A stretch of DNA of 64,000 bases from Babylonia areolata (lineage: Eukaryota; Mollusca; Gastropoda; Neogastropoda; Buccinidae): assembly GCF_041734735.1 (NCBI RefSeq), contig NC_134879.1, positions 12,992,301 through 13,056,300 of the forward strand. The letters run 5' to 3'. The notes below the pieces were generated by a model. It worked only from the letters and a program-made list of their open reading frames with translations, did no database searches and was not told the origin of the DNA. The position numbers and the translations under genes were made by a program. Positions 1 through 12,100 of the stretch are shown here, one piece after another (position 1 is the first letter of the stretch; each line of letters begins with the position of its first letter).

Positions 1-1124
1 TTACCTGCCATTGTCACTGCAGATCTACTGAGAAAAAGGGACGGGACAAAAAAGATGTTAATTAGATCGACACGGGGTAATTACCACAGGCAAGCAAAAG
101 TCACTGCTGCCAAACACATCGGAAACTGCAGGCAGTAAACAGTGAAGCGAAGGCGGAAGGGAGAGGTTGCTATTTTTACTCGAACAAGTGGGATGTGACC
201 ATTTCTATCTGTGTTGGTCTGGAAGGGGGGGAGGGACAGACTTTGCGGAAGAGTCGATTATTCTGTTGGCGCTGCGACCTTCGGGAGTGCTCAAAATAGA
301 AACAGCATGACTGGAAGTGGGGTGTGGTGGGGTGGGGATGTGGATAGAGAGGGTGGTGCGGGGTGTCTACTGTGTGTGGAATGGGGGACAGCCAATCCAA
401 TTACCGATTCTCTGGAGAGCTGGCACGTGCACAACTCGAGCGTCAAGTGGCATGCGATGTGCGAGAGTTCTCGAATTGTGCCTGTGGTTTTCGGGAATTT
501 ACTTGGAACCTAGACTGAGGCGGCAGTAACGGCGATAATACGGCTTAATTTGGGGTTTGGGGTCGGTTTTTCTTTCACACACTCCACAGATTATGCCCAC
601 ACCTACCAAAGAGCATTATACATGCTCTGCCCCTATACAACAAACAGCACACCTATCACCACCTCCCTCCTCAGTCAAATGATGTAAGTGCCCCGCCCCT
701 CCTCTCCAGATAAAATACGGAAGGTCTCTGAAAAACTCTTATATTTATCTGGATCTGTACATGCTGAACACAGAGCTAATAATTATATATGTTGTGCGTC
801 AACCATTGGCAAGCTATAATAAAGAAAACATTTATTTTTAACCCAGAGAACGTTGATCAGAAGTAAGTAATTCCCAAAAGCTTTTTTTTTTTTTTCTCAT
901 CAAAAATAAGGAATAAAGAAAATGCAATTAAATAAGAAAAGAACCTTCCGAATAAAAAAAATTCTGGAAAAGCAGAAAATATTATATCTATGCTTGTGAA
1001 AGGAACCTCATGGAACTGGCAATGCATACGACAATGAAAAGAAGTTTTGCTTGGAGGGGGATGGCAGGGATGGTGAGTTAATTAGGGGAGCTTATATCAC
1101 AGGTTGACATGAGCTTACAGCCAG
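1..1124. other. Gene-poor left edge; possible splice donor at the border
   Basis: No gene is recognised. The first bases, read on the minus strand, give an ATG followed by a CAG|GTAA-type donor. This could be the end of a first exon of a minus-strand gene lying to the left, with its upstream region at about 30-500. Bases 200-540 are relatively GC- and CpG-rich, which would fit a promoter, but nothing else supports it. An AATAAA hexamer lies near 820, without an attached coding exon. Confidence 0.2.
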
Positions 1125-1445
1125 GCTAACAGTAAGTGAAAGCTGTATGATCAATGGTTTCTCAGTTGTAATGGGAAGTCATTTATAGCTTAGCTTTTTG
1201 TGAAGGACTACGACTCTCAAACTAGGTGGCAAGATTGCACTGGCTCTTAGTGCTGCAGCTTTGGGGGCTAGCTGGCCTTTGGGAACCATCCAAGCGCCAA
1301 CTATCCTAAAACCCTCTTGGCCGAGATAGTGGGGGTGTAACTTGAGCAAGACACTCTCCACTATGATCACATTCTTGCCCAGATAGTCGGAACAGCATTT
1401 GTCTCCTCTGCTGTTCTGATGGTCATTGTCGGGCATAACTGACTA
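1125..1445 (-). repeat. Dispersed repeat R4, uninterrupted copy
   Basis: About 320 bases that match, in inverse orientation, the two outer parts of 12834-14075. Shared stretches include the segments around TGACCATCAGAACAGCAG, GAGTGTCTTG, GGATGGTTCCCAAAGGCC and AACTGAGAAACCA. This copy has no insertion, so it serves as the empty-site reference for the nested insertions in the other copy. Family and mechanism are unknown; no coding sense was found. Confidence 0.7.
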
Positions 1446-4390
1446 TCATATTATGTGTAAGAAAAGACTGCAATAGATGTAGGTTTTTTCTGATCTTTAT
1501 ACATAAACAAAATTTGAAATATTCAGGATAATGTTCTCGGTTGGATTGAGTTTCTTGAGGAATGGAACTCAGGTACTGTCATTTGCCAATGCTGAAACAC
1601 ACACACACACACACACAAAATCCTGCAATGTTCTTCTAGGTAGTTTTCTGGATCCCAAACATTTTTTTCTTAGCGAAAAAAAAAAAAACAAAAAAAAAAA
1701 CAGGGGGTGGGACATGAAAGAGTAAAACATGAAAGCATTGAAAAATTAACATGAAAAAAAAATCCAAATATGCAATTCCAGAAAGAAATACAGAGTGATA
1801 AACTGAATAAGTAGCAAAAGGCCCTACCATAAATCACTGGGTCAAAAGGAATTTATGTTTGAGAATGTATAGCGTTATATCAAACTTCATGCTGATGATG
1901 TACAAGTATATTGCAGACTACTTAATTGTAAGAATGTGATCCTTCTTATAAAGAACAGCAAAATATTTGGTCAGTGGACTTGTGAGTGATGAATTGAATG
2001 TGGCAGCAAAAAAATGTAAAAAAACAACAACAACAACAAAACACACACACACACAAAGAAATACAAATTATAACACTGGCAATGACAACTCCAGTAACAA
2101 ATGCAAACTCTTACTAAAGCGAACTCAGTGCAATGGGGTTTCTCCTTTAACATATTCCTTGCACTTGCACAGCCATTAACATGCACACACGCAAACACAC
2201 AGTAAAGTCAAATAAAATTTCCACATATATTTTATTTCCTCTAACTAGTTATGTGATAAAAAAAAAAAAAAAAAAGCAATTATGCACATTCAGTAAATAG
2301 ACCAACACCGGTATACTGAATACTGCAGAATTATCCGACAAGTACTTTGTACTCCTGCTGAAGTTTGGCAAGAGAAATAAGCCAAAGTATAAATGACAAA
2401 AAAATGCAAATTAATCATTAATCAAAATTTGATCATGCTCATCATGATTATGCAAGTGAAACATGATAAACTGTGATACTTTGTAGAGTCAAATGGAACA
2501 CAGATTCTTGGTCTTTCAATTTGATCAAAGATTCCAGTTTAGTTTAACACTAATGAAACTTGCCGCAATTAATCTGTAAAAAACAAACAAACCAGTTTCT
2601 GATGATAATACTTTTGAACCACAAGCAACAGTCTATAAACAAATCCATCACAAATCCATCAGTTTAAAGCAATTTTATTGAAGAAATTAGTGTTCAGTCA
2701 AACAAAAGTGGACATGACTACCATTGTTGTCAATAGGAATTTCAAAACAATGTTTTGGGTTAAACCCTCTGCCTTTGCACACACAATTATGGAACTGAAC
2801 ACATGAGAATACTGGCCCCATTTGAAAATTACAATATCAAGAAAATTTAACTTTCAATAAGCTTTTTCTTAATGTTTGGACTGTGAGATGTTTAGCCTAC
2901 AGACTAATTCTAAAAAAGCATGTGCTATCTGGACCTCACTGAAGATAGATTCTGTACTACAGGCGTCTGGTGTGTGACCTAACATCAACAGTTTCCTATG
3001 AACTGCCTGGTTGTGGCTGTGTATGGACTTGGAATGAGTGGCATGGGAGTTATGCTACTGAAAGCACTTCGGATGGCCGGCCGTACAGTGTGATGGCTCC
3101 TTAACACTGCACCCACTGGTGATGTTTTAGAACATGATTTGCCATATGATTTTTGTCATGTAACATACAATTTTGTAAGAGGCATTCCTCTAAGTTTGTT
3201 CTATCAGTTTGGAAAATATGCTTCTGCTATAAACTGTTGTGCAGAATCATCCTTGATGTGAAAATGGAAAGGGGTGGGGGCCTGGGGGGGTTTGGGGGGG
3301 GGGGGGGGGGGGAAGCAAGGGGCAGAATTCTTGAGCAAACTGTCTTCTTGAGCAAACTGTCCCATAACAACTGATAATATTGATTTCATTCATTATTGCC
3401 ACAGTTGATTAATCAAAACTAGCATCCCTGATAGACACACACTTTCTCTCTCATGCACTATTTACTCTCAAACCCTGATGTTTGTGCTTGTTTTGTGATT
3501 GGGTTTCCTGGATCTTAACCAAAAGATACATTTTATTGATAAATAACTGTGTGAGTCACTTACCTCAGTGAATTTGGAGGGACAGAATTTGAGGTTATTA
3601 ACCCAGCAAAACTTTTGATTTGGTATCTATTGACTATGCATGCCAGTTTTTGAAATAAACACCACAAGTTGGAGATCACTCTCAAGAATTGAAAGATATT
3701 ATCACTGGTATAAATTGATTATATCACATGTAACATATACACATACATAGTGAATTTAACACATGTGTATTTTTACACAAACCCAAACATACACATTCAT
3801 GCATATACATGTGTGTCTCAAATGTACAAATAATCACATACACACCACACATGCACACACACACACACCACACACACACATACATACACTTCCATACTAG
3901 TTCTGTTAGGTACTGTACAGACTGAAGCCTTTCTGTGACAAAGACAAAGACATTTTTTATAATAATGATGTTGGTGTGATGATATTCATTCACTCATCCT
4001 AGCACCACTGCCTATTGCACAAGATTGACACACCTTCAATGCATGCATCACACTCGTAAAGCAATAAATAAATCAAAATAAAAGCGAGGCAGGATGGACA
4101 GAGGGACTTCAGATAATAATCACCATAATCATTTACATAATCAGACAGGTATTAAAAGCAAATCAACCACATAAAAAAAAAAAAAAAGATGTGCATGATT
4201 ATTTCCATGTATGTCAAAATATTAGTAATAATAATACCTCTCTCCCTCTCCCCTCCAATCACACACAAGTACTAACACAATCTTCATTAAAACATAATAT
4301 ATCAAATATATCGAAACTCTTGAACAAAATTCACCCTCCCTCACACAAAAACACCCACCAGCACACCCAAATTTTCACTGAATGACAGAC
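1446..4390. other. Intergenic, no gene recognised
   Basis: AT-rich sequence with scattered microsatellites: CA runs near 1597-1617, 2040-2055 and 3835-3885, and poly-A or poly-T tracts near 1675-1700 and 2258-2275. A pure G tract lies at about 3294-3312. The segment 2960-3070 resembles 61985-62130 (dispersed repeat R5; shared words are CTAACATCAA and GAGTGGCAT). All open frames here are short and simple-sequence driven. Confidence 0.5.
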
Positions 4391-5126
4391 TGAGAGAAGA
4401 AAAAGGGGACAGAGAGAGAGAGAAGCTGGAAGACATGGTGGAAGGAAATAGAGATAAAAGGGGAGAGAGAGAGGGGGGGGGAGAGAAAGTGGAAGACATA
4501 GTGGAAGGAAATAGAGATAAAAGGGGAGAGAGGGAGAGAGGGGGAGAGAGAGAATCTGGAAGACATAGTGGAAGGAAATAGAGATAAAAGGGGAGAGAGA
4601 GAGGGGGGAGAGAGAGAAGCTGGAAGACATAGTGGAAGGAAATAGAGATAAAAGGGGAGAGAGAGAGAGGGGGGGGAGAGAGAAAAGCTGGAGGACATAG
4701 TGGAAGGAAATAGAGATAAAAGGGGAGGGAGAGAGAGGGGGGGGGGAGAGAGAAGCTCGAAGACACAGTGGAAGGAAATAGAGATAAAAGGGGAGAGAGA
4801 GAGAGAGGGGGGGGGGGGGGGGGGAGAGAGAGAGGGGGGGGGAGAGAGAGAAGCTGGAAGACATGGTGGAAGGAAATAGAGATAAAAGGGGAGAGAGAGA
4901 GGGGGGGGGGGGGGGGGAGAGAGAGGGGGGGGGAGAGAGAGGGGGGGGGAGAGAGAGAGAAGCTGGAAAGGAAATAGAGATAAAAGGGAAGAGAGAGAGA
5001 GGGGGGGAAAGAGAGAGTAGCTGGAAGACATAGTGGAAGGAAATAGAGATAAAAGGGAAGAGAGGGAGAGAGAGAGGGGGGGAGAGAGAAGCTGGAAGAC
5101 ATAGTGGAAGGAAATAGAGATAAAAG

Positions 5127-5174
<48 letters not shown>

Positions 5175-5209
5175 CTGCAAGACATGGTGGAAGGAAATAG
5201 AGATAAAAG

Positions 5210-5249
<40 letters not shown>

Positions 5250-5349
5250 CTGCAAGACATGGTGGAAGGAAATAGAGATAAAAGGGGAGAGAGAGAGAGA
5301 GAGAGAGAGAGAAGCTGGAAGACATGGTGGAAGGAAATAGAGATAAAAG

Positions 5350-5395
<46 letters not shown>

Positions 5396-5430
5396 CTGCA
5401 AGACATGGTGGAAGGAAATAGAGATAAAAG

Positions 5431-5468
<38 letters not shown>

Positions 5469-5582
5469 CTGCAAGACATGGTGGAAAGAAATAGAGATAA
5501 AAGGGGAGAGAGAGGGGGAGGGGGAGAGAGAGAAGATGGAAGACATAGTGGAAGGAAATAGAGATAAAAGGGGAGAGAGAGA
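4391..5582. repeat. GA-rich minisatellite, left part
   Basis: About sixteen tandem units. Each unit has a fixed core (AGCTGGAAGACATAGTGG, then GGAAATAGAGATAAAAGG) followed by a variable (GA)n or G-rich spacer. Spacer length and G content vary from unit to unit, which makes unit lengths irregular (roughly 65-110 bases). Long serine/leucine/proline frames on the minus strand are by-products of the CT repeat. The array resumes at 7444, because a LINE has inserted into it. Confidence 0.93.
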
Positions 5583-7443
5583 GATGGATGGATGGATGGA
5601 TGGATGGATGGTTTATTCATATAAGGCCATTGCCCCTCATGAATGGGGTAAACAGTGTACAACAATATAGTATCTGCATTTGACTAATAATCATAATCTT
5701 AATCCTAATGAGTTCAGCAATCATGAAGTCATTACCGATCGCAACTGGAATGCCTTGTATAAATAAATTGAAAAATTCCTTACAATCCTTTCATTACAAG
5801 AAGCCATAAGTAAGCTTAACCGTAGCTGACTTGGATACCTATAGAATTTTGATGGAATATATCGTGTTCTCATATCAGTCAATACTGGACAATATAAAAC
5901 AAAATGCAACTCATCTTCTTTTCCAGTTTTGCATAATGGACAAACTAAATCTTTTTCGGTATGCTTACTATAACGTATTCGATGTTGAGCAATTTTAGAG
6001 ATACCAAATCTAAACTTAGTCATGACAAATTTCAAGTGTCTATCTAAATCCATTCGCAGGTACAATTTAATATCATGAACAGTACAAAACGCTCGATATA
6101 TTTCAAATCTATCGCTACTTTTAATATGAGAGTCCCACTCTTGCCATCTGCATACAATTAATCTGTCTTTAAACTCATTTATAAACGATCTAACATCTTG
6201 AACACCTTGATTTTCCCATACATATCCAAAACCAAACTGAAACAATTTACAACGGACATTCGAAACCCAATTTCTCTTATTTCTTGCATCTAGGTCAAGT
6301 AACATTCTATAAGCTCTACGTGGTAACCTATATTCCTCCAACCTAGTCAATTTCAGCCAGTAACGGATACAGCGTATAATACAGTTTATGTAAATAGGAT
6401 ATCTATTGGTTTCGCCATAAATTAAATCATTGGGCGTTCGTGTGTCAACCCCTAAAAATTTCTTCAGAGCAAATAAGTGAACTTTTTCACATTGACGGCA
6501 TGCATCGTCAAGGCCCCATAGTTCTGAACCATACTGAACAATTGGCTGAATTTGATAATCAAACAGTTTCAATAATAAGTCTAAGTTGTTATTTTTAAGT
6601 AGATTAAGTTTTTTCATTATACCCAGTGAAGCATTCTTTGCTTTACTCGTAAGATCATCACATGCTGCTGTGAAACTAAGTCTAGTAGAGAAGATTATAC
6701 CTAAATATTTATAAGCATTTACAACAGGCATCACAGCGTTATTAAATGTCCACCTTTCTCTTTGTGCTAGATAACCACCTTTCCTAAACACAATTATATT
6801 GCTTTTATTCAAATTAACTTTTAGATCAAGGGAAAAAGCTGCCCGCTGTAAGCTATTCAATTGTGTTTGCAATCCTACTACAGTTTCTGATAACAGTGCA
6901 ACATCATCTGCTAATAGCAAAATAAAAAGTTCAAAATAATCAGTTGTAAACAGAGCGCCATGTTTGCTATTTTCAATAACTTCTACTGCTAGTTCGTTTA
7001 TAAAAAGAGAAAACAAAATTGGGCTACACACGTCACCCTGCTTTACACCATATGTACACTTAATATAATCAGTCAGTTTAAACCCACACCGTATTTTAAC
7101 TTTAACATTATTGTACATACTTTTAATACAGTTATATAACTTGCCTTTTATTCCCTTTTTTGCTAATACTGCCCAAAGAATCTTCCTGTTAATAGAATCG
7201 AAAGCTTTCTCGAAATCAATAAAAGCAACATATAACTTCCTGTTCAAAGAAAACTGTTTTTGTACCATAGCCAACAAAGTAAACATATGATCAATCATTG
7301 AATAATTTCTTTTGAATCCGGCTTGATGTTCACCAGTTATGTTGTTTTCTTCAGCCCACTCTTGTAAACGGTGGTTAATGACTGTACTGTAAATTTTACT
7401 GCTAACATCATTTAAAGTAATACCTCTGTAATTATTAGGGTCG
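5583..7443 (-). mobile_element. 5'-truncated non-LTR retrotransposon (LINE) with open RT frame
   Basis: The open coding part runs from about 7442 down to 5721 (about 570 residues). It begins inside the reverse-transcriptase domain at NNYRGITL. It continues through the AGF and FIDFEKAFDS block, the GVKQGDVCSP block and the catalytic LLADDVALLS block. It ends with a C-terminal CPLC...ELHFVLYCP zinc-knuckle-like region seen in several LINE clades. The 3' end carries a short UTR and a CCAT-type tetranucleotide tail at 5583-5610. The endonuclease domain and the RT N-terminus are missing, as in usual 5' truncation during target-primed insertion. No internal stop was seen in the remaining frame, so the insertion looks young. 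Both sides are GA minisatellite. The clade was not resolved. Confidence 0.92.
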
Positions 7444-7530
7444 GAGAGAGAGAGAGAGGGGGGGAGAGAGAAGCTGGAAGACATAGTGGAAGGAAATAGA
7501 GATAAAAGGGGAGAGAGAGTGGGGTCTGGA
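7444..7530. repeat. GA-rich minisatellite, right remnant
   Basis: One further copy of the core unit found at 4391-5582 (AGCTGGAAGACATAGTGG and GATAAAAGGGGAGAG) directly behind the truncated 5' end of the LINE. This shows that the LINE landed inside the array. Confidence 0.88.
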
Positions 7531-7857
7531 TTGTACGTCAAAGTAAAAACACAATACTTAACATAAAGAGCAAACAGACTTGTACTCAAGTTTAAAAAGC
7601 ATATCATAAAACTGCACAAATCTTTCCACTAACATTTCACACACAAAACTAATAAAACACACACACACACACATGCACATGCACGCACACACACACACAC
7701 AAATTCCACAAAAATGAAAAAGACTTTTAAAAAATCCCAAAAAAATCACCCTCTCATTCACAAATATGCCCCAAAACATACTATTACTCATATATCATGA
7801 AAGCAAAAGAGTGAGAGAGGTGAGAGAGGGAGGGAGAGGCAGAGAGACAAAGGGGCA

Positions 7858-8089
7858 TTAACTCTCTCCATACGAACGGCGAAAGAGACGACGTTAACAG
7901 CGTTTCACCTCAATTACCACCATCAAAATATTACAAGCGGAAGGCTCTTACACTGAAGAGGTGAATGTTGACAAAGAATACCACAATTCTGACGACGGAA
8001 GCTAAAGGCTGGGTCATTGAGACACCCACTGGACATCCGAGGGGTCTGTGTAGAGGAGAAGAGAGGACTGGCCGTATTGAGTGAGTTAA
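7858..8089 (+). mobile_element. piggyBac-type MITE, copy A
   Basis: A 232-base non-coding element bounded by TTAA on both sides. The terminal inverted repeats are TTAACTCTCTCCATACG on the left and, reverse-complemented, TTAACTCACTCAATACGG on the right. Near-identical copies lie at 34522-34753, 35750-35981 and 44040-44271. TTAA target duplication is diagnostic of the piggyBac superfamily. No transposase is encoded. Confidence 0.85.
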
Positions 8090-8199
8090 AGAAGGGAGAC
8101 AGAGAATGGGGGTGGGCTGCACATCAGAATGACAGGAAAGAAACCCTGAAACTAATCAGCACCATACTGTCTGAAGAGAACTGAACAACAGGGACTGTA

Positions 8200-8325
8200 A
8201 AACAGAGAGGCCTTGTAGAGGGGTGGATTTAAAGAGTTGTTTTCTTGACCTCCAGCTACAAGTCAGTGGTAAAGATGCCGTTCTCTGCTCCGATGGCCCC
8301 CATAATGGGCCCCACAGTGCCAGGT
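8200..8325 (-). pseudogene. Diverged duplicate of the DCAF4 terminal exon
   Basis: Read on the minus strand, this resembles the last part of the real terminal exon of DCAF4 and its 3' UTR (about 8650-8775). It has the same order of a GPIMG-like versus GLIMG-like peptide, a stop in the word TTGTAGCTGGA / CTGTAGCTGGA, and then a shared UTR word AACCCCT/CACCCCT..TACAA. It lies about 450 bases downstream of the real exon, separated by two SINE fragments. It has lost the GTDCYTKVW part of the exon. Whether it is ever used as an alternative last exon cannot be seen. Confidence 0.5.
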
Positions 8326-8377
8326 AAGCCCCGCCCACTTGAAAAGAAAACTGAAAGCAGAGAGTTCAGTACTTCTT

Positions 8378-8650
8378 CTTCTTCGTTTGTGGGCTGCTGC
8401 AACTCCCACGTTCACTCTCATGTACGCAACTGGGCTTTAACGTGTATGACCGTTTTTAACCCGCCATGTAACCAGCAGTACTCTGTTTTTCGAGGGTGAG
8501 GTCAGTTCTTCTTCTTTTTCTTCTTCTTCTGCGTTCGTGGGCTGCAACTCCCACGTTCACTCACATGCATACGAGTGGGCTTTTACGTGTATGACCGTTT
8601 TTACCCCACCATGTAGGCAGCCATACTCCGTTTTCGGGGGTGTGAGGTCA
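8378..8650 (-). repeat. Two truncated SINE1 copies in tandem
   Basis: Two partial copies (about 8378-8497 and 8507-8647) of the tail half of the tRNA-headed SINE described at 39004. Each begins with a TTC-rich run followed by the words GTGGGCTGC, CCCACGTTCACTC and ATGACCGTTTTTA. Neither reaches the tRNA-like head. Confidence 0.7.
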
Positions 8651-8707
8651 GTTCAAAAGAGGCTTTTGTAAAGGGGTTGTTGGAAAATGATTTCTGCTCA
8701 GTTCCAG

Positions 8708-9154
8708 CTACAGTCCTGAGCTGTACAAGTGCAAATCTTTCTGCCCTCCCATGATGAGCCCAATGTTGCCGGGCACTCCGGCCCACATGGAAGAAAACTG
8801 GACGGCGGGCACTCTGAGTGGGCAGGCTGGGTAAGGGGGCGGGATGGAGTTCAGCAGCTGACCACTCTCCAAACACCAGACCTTCGTGTAGCAATCTGTC
8901 CCAGCTGTGGAAAAAAAAAAAAAAAAAATCAAATCATTAATCATAATTCATATTACAGTGATAGACTTTCTCTCTCTCTCTCTATCTCTCTCTCACTTAT
9001 CCACATGTCAGCTAAGTAAAATATATGGTTGTATAATTCAGAGTCCAAGCAAAATGGTAATGTACCTGAAACTGTCTGTTATTGTTGACAATGTTAGGAG
9101 TCTGATGACTTATGAACATTAAACCATCTGGAATCTGGAACCCCTCTCTCTCTC

Positions 9155-9198
<44 letters not shown>

Positions 9199-12100
9199 TA
9201 TATCTTGTTGTTGTTTGGTTGTTGTTGTTGTTGTTTTTACCAAACCAAATATGTTGATGGATTGGTGTAGAAAGAGAGACAGGGTGGTGAAAGAGAAAGG
9301 GTGAGGGAGGGAGGGAGAGAGAGAGAGAGGGGGGGGGGAGGTAGGGGGGGGGGGGGGGGGGGGGGGGGGGACAGAGAACATATTTGTTTATTGAGGGAAG
9401 TGGAATAAGCATGCATGCTTCTTTACATCAAGCCCCTTACACACGCTAACAAAGGCACAGACACTTATTTTGATATTTAATACTGTTATTTGTATTTACA
9501 CTGTTGTAGGTTAATACTTGTTGATATGCATATACATATTCTCCTTCCCATGACAACTCATTCAATACACACCGCAACCTCTTTAGACTTTTTTTTAATA
9601 ATATACTTTTTCTCTGATACATAACATGAACTTTTTTTTTATTTTTTTTTTTACACTAATATTCACATGCATTCCCTTTCCTTTATACACTACTTTACTC
9701 CTTTCCGTCTAAAAACACTTATAGTGAACAGACGTTAAACTGAAGAAAACACAGACACAGACACAGACACACACACACACACACAGAAACAGAGAGAGAG
9801 ACAGAGAGAGAAATTTACATCCACTGGCCCAGAGTTACACTGAATCAGTTCAGTACTTTACACACAGACAGAGGCTGACAGACAGACTCATGGAAACTGG
9901 CAAGTTTGTCCACAGCCACTTGGGAAGCTTCACTGGTGTTTTGGCAAACACAGCGTAAACTGAAGTGTCACAAAACCATTTCCTTGTTTTGCCTCAAAGA
10001 CAAAAACAAAGTTCAGGCCAAACAATATCAGTTATGAACTGATACTGGTAAATGTAGAGAATTCCCCCCCCCCCCCCTTGTCATATCTAAACCAATCTCT
10101 ACCAGTATTCATGAGAAAATGCTATTCACTCATACATCAATATTACACACACACACACACACACATGTGCGCACACACACACATACATGCTTGCACACAC
10201 ACACACACACACACACACAATGCAGTCTTGGATAACAATGTTTTCCGAGACTGAAAAGAATTTTCAGAAAAAACTGAACAAAAAGGAAACGCCAGTTCAC
10301 CTGCGTACAACACCGACTGCGAATCATCAATGTGAAATGGCAGGTGGCGCCAATTGTTGCACAGGCCCTCATAGTTCATCTCTGTCTTGCAGGTACGCAA
10401 GTCCCATTTCTTGATCTGAAATTCATAATAACAATAATGATGATAACGATAATATTCATAATAATAATAATGACAATAATGATAATATCAACGATAATAA
10501 TAACACGTAATAGGTGATTTATATCGCACCTTTGATTAACCTACAATAATGCTCAAGACACATCACATCAGTATAATACTTTGATAAAAAAACAACAACA
10601 TTTTTACATGAAAATCATATATCATAAGTGGGATTTCTATTCATGACCGTCTCTGCCCCCATCCATAACTCCATTATGTGCGACACACAGTCACGTCAAC
10701 TTAGCGAACGTCCAAATATCATCCATGTGATCACAACACCAAACACATGTGTTTGCACACTTGAATATATGCATACACACATGTGCACACGCACACACGC
10801 ACACACACATACAGACACATTCGTCTAATATCACTTACAGTGAAAAGACGTTAAACTAAAGAACGAACAACATACAGACACAGACACAGACATGCACAGA
10901 CACACACAGACACACACACACACACACATATACGAACACTGCAAACATGTGGAAAAATGAATTCACGGTAAAACAAATAGATGAAAATAAAAAAGCCACA
11001 AACACAAACATCTTAGATACAAACAAATAAACACGACACCAAAATACAAACAAGGCCTGCCAGTTTTACAGATCTAATCAGAGCAGATCATATTGGGATT
11101 CTGCTAGATTTTTTCCCCCCTTTAACATTTCACATGAAATGATCTTATCATTATTTCAATTTCCTTTCATTCATTCATTAATAGTCACTGACTTTTAAAT
11201 TAAAAAAAAAACAACAACAAAAAAACCCACAAAAACACACACCAACCCCCCCCCCCCCCCCCCCCCCCCACTATTTTTAGCTTTATCCCCTACTTTCTCA
11301 AGTCCACTTTGGTCCCATGGGTTAGCAGATGTGGGGCAAAGCATATATGGACCAGTCCATACATTGATGACTGTGATGCTTCCTTCAGTCCTTGAATGTT
11401 GATTGTTCGTTCTTTGCTCTCCTTTGCTGTTCCTCATATCTGGAACAACCTTCCTTGTCATATCCATATCCATGCATCCGATTCTAGCTCTGTTTTTTTG
11501 CTCATCACTAAAAACTCAAAAGAGTCATCTTTTTTAAAACCTATCTATAAACTAAGCACTTCTCAGCTTCTTTTTTTGCTCAAACACCATCCATGTCAGC
11601 ACACTTTGGATGTATTAAGAATGGGAGAGAGAGAGAGTGGTGGGGGGTGGGGGGGGGGAGGGAGGGGTTTTGAGAAAGAGTGGTCATGAATGATTTATGT
11701 AATGTGTAATATTTTCTTTCATGTAAAGCGCCCTGAGCTCTTAGAGAGAAAGGGCGCTATACAAATGTGCACTGTCATTATCATCCTTCTTCTTCTTCTT
11801 TTTATTATTATCATTATCAAAACTGAGACAGACAGAGAGAGAGAGAGAGAGAGAGAGATTCCAGATAGTTTATTCATGTATAGGCCTAGGCCAAGACAGA
11901 GAGAAAGAGAGTGAGTGAGAGAGAGAGGGGGGGGAGGGAAGAATGAATTCTGAATGAATGACTGAATGAATGAATGAATGGTTTATTCATTAAAGGCCAA
12001 GGCCCCTAAATGAAGGGGTATGTAACAAAATAATTATAGTCATATCAAATAAAATAATTTAAAAAAAACCCAAAAAAACCCAGTCTGTTATGAACACAGT

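Noticed and set aside
4331-5665. Long Ser/Leu/Pro open frames on the minus strand (over 300 residues) and Glu/Arg frames on the plus strand
   Set aside because: Pure by-product of the GA/CT minisatellite; several frames are open at once and no domain is present.
5583-7443. Reverse transcriptase of a retrovirus-like or LTR element
   Set aside because: There is no protease, RNase H/integrase arrangement or terminal repeat; the tetranucleotide tail, 5' truncation and C-terminal motif are those of a non-LTR LINE.
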